From Sporotomaculum syntrophicum (GTDB lineage: Bacteria > Bacillota > Desulfotomaculia > Desulfotomaculales > Desulfallaceae), in contig NZ_LSRS01000002.1 in assembly GCF_009932395.1 (NCBI RefSeq), positions 144,012-208,011 of the forward strand: a stretch of DNA of 64,000 nucleotides, given 5' to 3'. The notes under the pieces were generated by a model. The model saw nothing but the letters and a program-made list of their open reading frames with translations. It had not been told where the DNA came from and ran no database searches. Position 1 is the first letter of the stretch. Each line of letters starts with the position of its first letter. Positions 51,290-58,769 of this stretch are shown in pieces. The position numbers were made by a program, and so were the translations under genes.

Positions 51290-52504
51290 TTAGATAAGGG
51301 CTAATAGTTTATGAGCAAGATTGGGTATAAAAAATTGCTCCATAACCAATTCATGAGCTTTGGAGCCCATTTCAGCGCATTTCCCTGCCGGAAGCGTAGC
51401 GAGTTGCATAATTTGTTTCGCCATAGATGTACTATCCTCAGGGGCTGAAACTAAACCACACCCGTATTGCTTCACCATCCTCGCTACATCACCGGGTGCA
51501 GCGCATAAAACCGGCAAACCTGTAGCAAGATAATCAATAAATTTATTCGGGCTAACTGCATTATAAAATGCCCGAGCATCCTTTAAAGTGATAATTCCGG
51601 CGTCGGCGGCATGGAGTAGGTCGGGGATTTCATTTTTCGGAACAGGATCTAAAAAACGCAAATTATTAAGCTTTAATCTGTGAGCTTGGGCTTGCAGACA
51701 AGGTTTTAATGGTCCATCTCCAACTAAAATAAACTCAATTCCCGGTTCCCCTTTTAACTGGTTAGCTGCATCAAGGATTGTATATAGTGCGTTGGCCGGG
51801 CCATGTGCGCCCGTATAAAGTAATGTAAAGCCATTAAATCCATGTAATTGCCTAACCTCTTGGCGTGTTCTCCGGGGGACGAAGTGATCTGGATGCACAC
51901 CATTGGGTATATAAGTTATGCGATTTGCGGAAACCCCTTTTTCTTGTAAATAAGAAATGGCTCCCTGAGCTAGAACGATAATGTGGTCGGCGTGGTGATA
52001 AAGGTACTGTTCTACACAGCGCATAATCCAAATTATTGGGTGTTGGGGGTGGATTTCCTTCATATCGATGAGAGCCTGTGGCCATAAATCACGTACCTCT
52101 AAGATAAAACGGCAGCCCAACTGCCTGGCCAGGTAGTATCCCGCCAATGCTGCAAATGGCTGTGGGGATGAGCCAATAATTAAATCAGGGAGAACACCTC
52201 GCTGAAGACCGGCGCGGTAAACATTATAGCTAAAATTTAACATACCAATCCCCCGGCGCCAACCATTGCGTTGGTGGAGACTTGTTTTGATCCACACAAA
52301 GGAGATACCGTTTACCAGCTCCTCTAACCATAACTTGCCTTTCAAATTACGTATATGCCGGCGTAAAGCCAGGTTTACATTGGAAGCGAATATACGTACG
52401 GTATGCCCTGATTTAACTAATTCAACGCTCAGGTCGTAATGTCGCGTTCCGCCAGGTAGGTCCGGGGTAATGGCATACTGGTTAATAAACCATATTTCAC
52501 TCAT
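51290..52504 (-). CDS. Glycosyltransferase family 4 (WcaI-like)
   Basis: This 404-aa GT-B enzyme opens MSEIWFINQYAITPDLPGGTRHYDL, then FILEVRDLWPQAL (about residue 125) and TYIPNGVHPDHF (about 205). The donor site follows as SPNKFIDYLATGLPVLCAAPG (in part, about 325). I took the ATG after GGAGGTAGATTA, 19 codons into the frame. Convergent with the beta-helix gene. Confidence 0.88.
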   Translation of the reverse strand: MSEIWFINQYAITPDLPGGTRHYDLSVELVKSGHTVRIFASNVNLALRRHIRNLKGKLWLEELVNGISFVWIKTSLHQRNGWRRGIGMLNFSYNVYRAGLQRGVLPDLIIGSSPQPFAALAGYYLARQLGCRFILEVRDLWPQALIDMKEIHPQHPIIWIMRCVEQYLYHHADHIIVLAQGAISYLQEKGVSANRITYIPNGVHPDHFVPRRTRQEVRQLHGFNGFTLLYTGAHGPANALYTILDAANQLKGEPGIEFILVGDGPLKPCLQAQAHRLKLNNLRFLDPVPKNEIPDLLHAADAGIITLKDARAFYNAVSPNKFIDYLATGLPVLCAAPGDVARMVKQYGCGLVSAPEDSTSMAKQIMQLATLPAGKCAEMGSKAHELVMEQFFIPNLAHKLLALI

Positions 52505-52543
52505 TAATCTACCTCCCATGCAGCCAACTGAAGCAAGTTCTTG

Positions 52544-52573
52544 ATTCAGGGGGAGATTCAACTCCCCCTGAAT
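52544..52573. terminator. Hairpin between the GT4 gene and the UDP-sugar dehydrogenase
   Basis: TTCAGGGGGAG (52545-52555) and CTCCCCCTGAA (52562-52572) form an 11-bp stem, and outer AGTTCT/AGAACT bases also pair. TTTTAG follows on the plus strand; the minus strand has no T-run, so its activity there is uncertain. Confidence 0.6.
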
Positions 52574-52644
52574 TTTAGAACTGCAAATGCATGACTTAGT
52601 TGGCGTTGTATGCCCACTTTTTGAAGTGGTAGACTTTCGCCAAG

Positions 52645-53910
52645 TTAGTCAGGTAAAAGCCACATGCCTCTTGTATCAACTACAACTTTCTTTTTGAGTA
52701 TATTTTCTTCAATATTCTTAAAGGTATCATGAGCAACCAGCAGTACTACCAGGTTAGCCTGTGCTAGACCTTCTTGCAAGTCGACCAGTTTAACTCTATC
52801 GTGATTAGCTAGTGCCTTTGGCAGTGCATCAATATGTGGTTCGATGATTAAGATTTCCCCCACATTTTCATCAAGTAGTTGCTTAACTATTTTAAGTGCC
52901 GGGCTTTCTCGCAAATCATCTGTATTTGACTTATAGGTGAGTCCAAGGCAAGCGATGACCGGTTCTTGAAAAAAGGCGGCCTTACTTTTAATTTGAACAA
53001 TAATTTGGTTGGGCATACAATCATTTATCTCACGCGCTGTATGAATAATTCTAGCTAATTCCGGTGCTGCATGCTTAATAAACCAGGAATCCTTGGGGAG
53101 GCAGTGTCCTCCCACGCCGGGACCGGGATCAAGTATACTCACTCGTGGATGACTATTGGCCAGTTTCAAAAGTTCCCAAACGTTGATCCCCAAATTAGCA
53201 CAAATTAGCGAAAGCTCGTTGGCAAAAGCAATGTTTACATCCCGAAATGAATTCTCGGTTAATTTGGTTAATTCCGCTGTACGCGCGTTGGTTATAAATA
53301 ATTCTCCGCAAACAAAATGCTTATAAAATAGGTAAGCTTTTTGTCCTGAAAGCTGGTCTATACCACCGATTACACGGCTGTTTTCTACCAGTTCTATCAA
53401 AGTACGGCCAGGTGAAACGCGTTCTGGACAATGGGCTAAAAATATCTGTTTTTCTTTGTCTATCCTTGAAATGGTTGACGTAATTGAGGGAATGATGAGG
53501 TCGCGACGTAATTGGCTTAGCCAATTGGCGATCTTCTCAGTTGTACCTACGGGAACCGTTGTTTCAATAATAACTAGGCAGCCAGGTATCAGGTAAGGTG
53601 CAATGGCGTGGATAGCCTCTTTTATATGTGTAATATCGGGTAAATGTTCTTTAGTAATTAGGCTTGGCACAGTAATAATAAAAATATCGGCGTGTACCGG
53701 CTCCAGGGAAGCCACCAGGTTACCGCTTTGAACAGTTAATTTTATTAGGTTACTTAGTCCGGGTTCGTGGATATGAGGATAACTATTATTAACGGCATCA
53801 ACAACTTTTGGATTCTTATCTACACCATGAACGCTAAAGCCCTTGGCGGCTAATAGGCCGGCCGTGGGTAAACCAATGTAACCCAATCCTAAAATACATA
53901 CCTTTTCCAT
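52645..53910 (-). CDS. UDP-N-acetyl-D-mannosamine-type dehydrogenase (WecC-like)
   Basis: This 421-aa UDP-sugar 6-dehydrogenase would make a uronic acid. NAD-binding VCILGLGYIGLPTAGLLAAKG (in part, residues 4-20), IIETTVPVGTTEKI (about 115), the central helix CPERVSPGRT, and the catalytic GPGVGGHCLPKD with Cys (about residue 258). WecC-type enzymes act on UDP-ManNAc; UDP-GlcNAc dehydrogenase is an alternative. I chose the ATG after AGGAGTCCTCT. The gene is divergent from the next GT. Confidence 0.9.
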   Translation of the reverse strand: MEKVCILGLGYIGLPTAGLLAAKGFSVHGVDKNPKVVDAVNNSYPHIHEPGLSNLIKLTVQSGNLVASLEPVHADIFIITVPSLITKEHLPDITHIKEAIHAIAPYLIPGCLVIIETTVPVGTTEKIANWLSQLRRDLIIPSITSTISRIDKEKQIFLAHCPERVSPGRTLIELVENSRVIGGIDQLSGQKAYLFYKHFVCGELFITNARTAELTKLTENSFRDVNIAFANELSLICANLGINVWELLKLANSHPRVSILDPGPGVGGHCLPKDSWFIKHAAPELARIIHTAREINDCMPNQIIVQIKSKAAFFQEPVIACLGLTYKSNTDDLRESPALKIVKQLLDENVGEILIIEPHIDALPKALANHDRVKLVDLQEGLAQANLVVLLVAHDTFKNIEENILKKKVVVDTRGMWLLPD

Positions 53911-54068
53911 AGAGGACTCCTTTGGCAATGGTTAAGCTTTAAATTTACTGTATGCTAAAATCACCCAAATTGTTATTTTGTTTTTCATGTTTGTAGCTAA
54001 TTCCAGAGTTACGCGTAATATATCTAGATATAGTCTTTAAGGGGTGGGAAAATGAAAAAAAAGTATGC

Positions 54069-55190
54069 GTGATGAGTTCGGTTCACAAATGGGACGATAA
54101 CAGGGTGTTTAAAGAGTCGTGCTCGCTGGCTAAGCAGTACCGGGTTGATTTATGCGCAGTGGGGGATTTTTCTTACCGCCGGGTGCAGGGGGTTGATGTT
54201 TTTGGCCTCCCTGACTTAAAAAAACGCTATTATCGTCCGGTTAACTGGTTCCGTTTGTTCCGTCATGCCATTAATGCGCAGGCTTGTGTTTATCATTTTC
54301 ATGATCCGGAATTAATCCCACTGGGGTTAATCTTAAAATTGTTCGGGCGGAAAGTTATTTATGACGTACATGAAGACTACTTTGATGCGATATTACACAA
54401 GTATTGGCTACCAAAGCCGGTTAGAAGGACAATAGCAGTAGTATTTAATGCCCTGGAGAAGATGTGCAGCAAATTTTTTGATGCCATAATTTTTGCGGAA
54501 ATTACTTATAGTGATAGCTTCCAGGGAACGAACAATCTTAAAACTAACATACTCAATTATCCACTTCTTACTACCCACTACGAGCCGGTAGACAAAAAAA
54601 ATGGCCAATGTATCAATTTGATTTATTGCGGCGGGATTAGCGCCATCAGAGGTGCTGAGCAGATCATTGCAGCTATTGCTCTACTGGTTAGAGAAGGAAT
54701 AAATGTCCATTTATTTTTAGTTGGACCTTTCTTACCGCCGGCATATGAAGCGAGTATAAAGCAACAGATAACCAACCACCGATTACAAAAACATGTCACG
54801 GTTACCGGTAGAATTTCACCCTCCGAACTGTACCACTATTACCGCCAGGCGGATATTGGTCTAGCCTTACTTCACCCTGTAGAAAACTATCTTAAATCCC
54901 AGGCTACTAAATTATTTGAATACATGGCGACCGGTATTCCTATCGTAGCGTCTGATTTTCCGCGCTGGCAAGCCTTGCTCCAGGATGTGGGGGCGGGGCT
55001 AACTGCTAACCCTTTCGAGCCGGAGGAGATAGCTGCAGAAATTAAGCGGTTGATAAATGATCCTCAATTGAGATTGTATATGGGCAGGAACGGTAAGCGG
55101 GCTTATGTAGAGAGATTTAACTGGAATAGCGAAGAAATAAAACTGTTGTCTCTATACGAGAGTTTGTTGCGGGAAGAGAACAGAGCTTAA
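54069..55190 (+). CDS. Glycosyltransferase family 4, start disrupted at an A-run
   Basis: This 373-aa GT4 has KVIYDVHEDYFDAI (about residue 97) and the donor E-x7-E motif near KLFEYMATGIPIVASDFP (about 283). No ribosome-binding site precedes its GTG. About 17 bp upstream, GGGGTGGG and ATG (54052-54054) are followed by eight A, and that frame stops after six codons. Adding one A to the run would give MKKKVCVMSSVH, a normal N-terminus. Slippage, mutation or a sequencing error could explain it. Confidence 0.78.
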   Translation: MMSSVHKWDDNRVFKESCSLAKQYRVDLCAVGDFSYRRVQGVDVFGLPDLKKRYYRPVNWFRLFRHAINAQACVYHFHDPELIPLGLILKLFGRKVIYDVHEDYFDAILHKYWLPKPVRRTIAVVFNALEKMCSKFFDAIIFAEITYSDSFQGTNNLKTNILNYPLLTTHYEPVDKKNGQCINLIYCGGISAIRGAEQIIAAIALLVREGINVHLFLVGPFLPPAYEASIKQQITNHRLQKHVTVTGRISPSELYHYYRQADIGLALLHPVENYLKSQATKLFEYMATGIPIVASDFPRWQALLQDVGAGLTANPFEPEEIAAEIKRLINDPQLRLYMGRNGKRAYVERFNWNSEEIKLLSLYESLLREENRA

Positions 55191-55216
55191 GAGTTTAACA
55201 AGTGAGGAGTAATACA

Positions 55217-56740
55217 GTGAAGGAGTTTATAGTAAAATATTGGATAGAAGGAGCATTTTTATTATACATTGCTGCGCTTGTTGTCAGTGTTGCGCTAAAT
55301 TCATTAATCCCGGCAATTGCGATGACAGCTCTTTTTTTAATAGCAGTTATTTTATGGCAGCCCCTATGGGGTTTTTGCCTGATGGTATTTTTTATTCCCT
55401 TGGAAAACGTAACTTTATTACTTCCAGGTTTAACATTGCACAAAGCAATTGGGGTAGTCACGTTTATTAGTTGGTTACTCCATTTAATTGTGGGTAAAAA
55501 AGCATTTAAATTAAACGGGTTCGTTGTGCTTTTGGTGCTCTATTTGTTGTGGTGTTTGCTTACTGTTGTTTGGGCCATACAACCTGAGCGAAGTCTTTCC
55601 AGAATTGTATCCTCGAGCCAATTACTGCTTATGGTTGTGCTCGGTTACAATTTAGTTGATAACAGAAAGGAACTATATTTAATCTTAGGAAGTTTTCTGC
55701 TGGGAGCATTTTTAGCATCATGTCTGGGGATTTATAATTCCTATTTAAATGGATTTGCCCTTAGGGCCGATATCGGCAGCATGACTAAGCCAAACTATTT
55801 TGCTCGAGTAGCAGGGTTAGGAGTCATTTTTAGTGCCTATTTAATTATAGCTTCGAAAAATAAATTTATCCGTCTATTCAGCTTAATTGGTTGTAATATA
55901 TTAACGGTTGCCGTGCTATTATCGGGTTCCAGGGGGGCCTGGGTGGCGTTGTTGTTAGCAGCGGCGGTAGCATTGTATAGTGCTAAAAAAAATATAATAG
56001 AATTTATAAGAACACCAATTGTCTTAAAAAGCTTACTGGTGATTATTCTTTTTATTATAACGTTGGGTCCCCTAATTACAAATCACACACCGCCCGTAAT
56101 TACTCAGCGTTTACAAACCGTTGCCGGCACAGCGACCCCAATAGATATTAGCGCAGGTAGGCTGGACATTTGGTTGGTCGGGCTTGAAATCGTCAAGGAT
56201 AACTGGGCCTGGGGTGTTGGTTTGGATAATTTTCCTTATGCTTTTACCGAGTATCTACCTCGGGTCGATAACATACGTGCTGACATAGGTTTAAATAGGG
56301 ATCCCCATAACATAATTCTAGCCAACTTGGCAGAATTGGGTTTACCCGGTTTACTGATCTTTATGGCGCTTCTGGTTTTTCTGTGGAGGCTGGGAGGGAG
56401 AACTGAAAAACTAGAAGATTCTTTATTATGTAGGGTAACAGTTGTTTTCCTGTTTATAGCCGGGCTTACCAGCACGGATCATTGTAGTAAATACTTTTGG
56501 TTTGGTATGTTAATTCCTATAATTGTATCTCAATTCTATTATTTTAAAAACAACGACCGTGACAAGAGTATGGCTAAGGTTATATTTCTAACCGCTATTT
56601 TTCCGAATCGGTTTAACCCCAATTACGGTATCTTTTCTTTGCGCCTGGTTCAACATTTAAAATCAATTGGAGTTCCTGTTACTGTTGTTGCCCCTGTTCC
56701 TTATGCTCCACCGTTTTTGTGGTTAAAAAAAAATGGATGA
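55217..56740 (+). CDS. O-antigen-ligase-like membrane protein fused to a GT N-terminus
   Basis: This 507-aa protein has about 12 membrane segments and a Wzy/WaaL-like extracytoplasmic region with LSGSRGAWVALLLAA and GVGLDNFPYAFTEYLP. The GTG start follows GAGGAGTAATACA. The frame does not stop after the last membrane helix but runs into MAKVIFLTAIFPNRFNPNYG (from 56571), the start of a GT4 enzyme, and ends at TGA after an A9 run. It probably polymerises or ligates the repeat unit. The fusion may be natural or result from lost bases. Confidence 0.78.
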   Translation: MKEFIVKYWIEGAFLLYIAALVVSVALNSLIPAIAMTALFLIAVILWQPLWGFCLMVFFIPLENVTLLLPGLTLHKAIGVVTFISWLLHLIVGKKAFKLNGFVVLLVLYLLWCLLTVVWAIQPERSLSRIVSSSQLLLMVVLGYNLVDNRKELYLILGSFLLGAFLASCLGIYNSYLNGFALRADIGSMTKPNYFARVAGLGVIFSAYLIIASKNKFIRLFSLIGCNILTVAVLLSGSRGAWVALLLAAAVALYSAKKNIIEFIRTPIVLKSLLVIILFIITLGPLITNHTPPVITQRLQTVAGTATPIDISAGRLDIWLVGLEIVKDNWAWGVGLDNFPYAFTEYLPRVDNIRADIGLNRDPHNIILANLAELGLPGLLIFMALLVFLWRLGGRTEKLEDSLLCRVTVVFLFIAGLTSTDHCSKYFWFGMLIPIIVSQFYYFKNNDRDKSMAKVIFLTAIFPNRFNPNYGIFSLRLVQHLKSIGVPVTVVAPVPYAPPFLWLKKNG

Positions 56741-57798
56741 ATATGGGACGTATTCCGCGGCAGGAATGTTTTGACGGGGTGGAAATAGTTTATCCCCGTT
56801 TTTTCTGTTTGCCTGGAGGGCGGTTGCACTACTGGAACATGCTTTTTATGTTCCTTGCTGTTTACCCGGTGATAAGAAATATTAACCATTCAGGTATGTT
56901 CAATGTTATTCATGCTTATGGTGTGCTACCGGCGGGGTTTGTCGGCCAATTAATTGCCCGAAAATTAAATGTGGTTTCAGTAGCTACTGCCATTGGATCG
57001 GATATCAATGTCTTGGCCCGGAAATCAAACAGCTTGCTCGCACGTACCAAATCGGTACTGGTCAATACCGAGCAAGTTGTGGCCGTAAGTAAAGCTTTAG
57101 CGTTAATAGCGGCTAAATTAACAGGATTAAATAGTAATATTAAGGTTATATACGAGGGCGTAGACACCGGTATGTTTGATGCCGGTTTTATGGACCGTAA
57201 TCAATTGAAGCGAAAACTAGGTTTTAGCGAGGATAAACGCATTATTTTATTTACCGGCAGGTTGGTCCGCGAGAAGGGTGTTTATGAACTGCTAAAGGCT
57301 TTTTCTCATATTTGTGGTAAGTATCCGGAAACAGTTCTGGTTTTTGTAGGAACAGGCCAAGAAAAAAATAGTTTGCTTGAACTGGCAGAAAGAAAAGGCT
57401 TGCAAGAAAGAATTATTTTTGCTGGTGAAAAACCACACGCAGAATTGGTGTTTTGGTATACAGCCAGCGAGGTTGTTGTATTGTTAAGCTACAACGAAGG
57501 TGTCCCCAATGTGCTAAAGGAGGCAATGAGTTGCTGCCGACCGGTTATAGCGGCAGCTACGGGGGGCATCCCGGAACTGGTGGTTGATGGTAAATCAGGT
57601 ATTTTAGTTGAACCAGGTAGCGTTGCTGAACCTGTAAGAGCATTGGAGAAATTATTGGAAAACCCTGAGCTGGGGGTAAATATGGGGATGTATGCCAGGC
57701 AGGTATTGTGGCAGAGAAATCTAGATTGGACACGAACCGCTGAAGCTTATCACCAGGTTTATCTGATGCTATTACAAAAACAGAAGAAGAGCAAATAA
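56719..57798 (+). CDS. Glycosyltransferase family 4, N-terminus in another frame
   Basis: This 359-aa frame carries most of a GT4. It has GVDTG and LFTGRLVREKGVYELLKAF (about residue 165), then a donor domain with LSYNEGVPNVLKEAMSC and GGIPELVVDGKSGILVEPG. Its real N-terminus (MAKVIFLTAIFP...) starts at 56571 in the ligase frame. The switch is at TTA followed by A (nine A in total, about 56724-56733); ten A would join the parts as LWLKKKWMNMGRIP. The gene may be read by slippage, be broken, or reflect a base-call error. Confidence 0.75.
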   Translation: MVKKKWMNMGRIPRQECFDGVEIVYPRFFCLPGGRLHYWNMLFMFLAVYPVIRNINHSGMFNVIHAYGVLPAGFVGQLIARKLNVVSVATAIGSDINVLARKSNSLLARTKSVLVNTEQVVAVSKALALIAAKLTGLNSNIKVIYEGVDTGMFDAGFMDRNQLKRKLGFSEDKRIILFTGRLVREKGVYELLKAFSHICGKYPETVLVFVGTGQEKNSLLELAERKGLQERIIFAGEKPHAELVFWYTASEVVVLLSYNEGVPNVLKEAMSCCRPVIAAATGGIPELVVDGKSGILVEPGSVAEPVRALEKLLENPELGVNMGMYARQVLWQRNLDWTRTAEAYHQVYLMLLQKQKKSK

Positions 57799-57816
57799 AT
57801 GCTCTTTTTCTTCTGT
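57781..57816 (+). terminator. Terminator after the split GT gene
   Basis: AGAGCA/TGCTCT with flanking AGAAGA/TTCTTCT pairing and a T-rich 3' side. It overlaps the last codons of the GT gene. Confidence 0.65.
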
Positions 57817-57845
57817 TTTCTGTATTCTCGAGGCTTAATTCTTTA

Positions 57846-58385
57846 TTATTTTACAGTCTGAGTTATTTGGATATTATCAAAACAGTGGAAACCTTCTTTA
57901 TCGTTGGTTAATAGATATATTCTGGTTTTTGCTGCGTTAGCGGGAATGGAAATGAGCTTGTTGACTTCCTCCCAATCGCTTCCTTGATGCATATGTTGTA
58001 TATCGTAATACTCAGGTAATTTTTGGCCCTTGGCGTCAAAAAAAATTATGGAGATCCTGGCCGGTCCCACCGCTGTTCCTTTTTGGGTTGATGCTTGCAC
58101 GTTATAACCTGCTCCGGAAAGCAGGTTCATATCTTGTTTAATTAGCCAGTTGTTGTTATTTATTATATAATGGTTTCCATCCTTCTCTTTGCGTAAAGCG
58201 TAAATGTTGTTCCAACCGAGCCCGCCTTGTTCGAAATCCCCATTTTTAACCATATTTTCCTTGGTAATGCTTATATTTGAACCTTCCACGCGATTAGCAT
58301 TTTTGTTTGCAGGATTGGCTTGCTGATTGTTGAGATTGGCATAAAGCAAATAGAGTATGGTTAGTCCAAATATAATATTTACCAC
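57846..58385 (-). CDS. Membrane-anchored protein with one carbohydrate-binding-like domain
   Basis: This 179-aa protein has an N-terminal TM and an Asn/Ala-rich linker, then one beta-sandwich domain (residues about 45-178) with ENMVKNGDFEQGGLGWNN, KGTAVGPARISIIFFDAKG and GFHCFDNIQI. The same domain occurs twice in the neighbouring 783-aa protein. The GTG start lacks a ribosome-binding site; the frame is open further upstream to a G7-A7 run but has no ATG, so the real start is uncertain. Confidence 0.7.
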   Translation of the reverse strand: MVNIIFGLTILYLLYANLNNQQANPANKNANRVEGSNISITKENMVKNGDFEQGGLGWNNIYALRKEKDGNHYIINNNNWLIKQDMNLLSGAGYNVQASTQKGTAVGPARISIIFFDAKGQKLPEYYDIQHMHQGSDWEEVNKLISIPANAAKTRIYLLTNDKEGFHCFDNIQITQTVK

Positions 58386-58675
58386 AATTAATATTATATA
58401 CTTGTTGTCCCTAATTTTTTTCCCCCCCTTTTACATAAAGTTTATATAACTTCGGAACAGACGATACAATATAGTATGCTTGAAACGTTTTTTTGCACAT
58501 AATTTTAGGGAATTTTGATTTATAAGCCGGTTATTTTTCCGGCTTTTTGCTTTCAGTCAAGATAGATAATAATTCTTGACTCGCTTACTGGGGGCCGCTA
58601 TTTGCAAACAAATTGTTCCTGCACTGCATATATTAAAACGTGTAAACTGCCCAATATGGCAAGCGTAATTTTCTA
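58386..58675. other. Intergenic region with two inverted repeats
   Basis: AAGCCGG/CCGGCTT (58524-58545) with TTTT on its plus side, and AGTCAAGA/TCTTGACT (58555-58562, 58574-58581) around an 11-nt spacer, were seen. No gene was found. The second repeat contains TTGACT on both strands, but no convincing -10 box was found with it. Confidence 0.4.
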
Positions 58676-58714
58676 AAGTAAAAGAAAAGGAACGTTGCAG
58701 GTTCGTCACGTTCC
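58676..58714 (-). terminator. Terminator after the 783-aa secreted protein
   Basis: On the minus strand GGAACGT pairs with ACGTTCC (58689-58695 with 58708-58714), followed by TTTTCTTTTAC. Confidence 0.75.
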
Positions 58715-58769
58715 TATAAAGAGCAATTATCGTTTATTAAGATCATGGTATAAGGAGCCGTTAACGCGT

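Noticed and set aside
54019-54032. 14-bp palindrome TATATCTAGATATA before the disrupted GT gene
   Set aside because: It is AT-rich, isolated and has no known binding protein.
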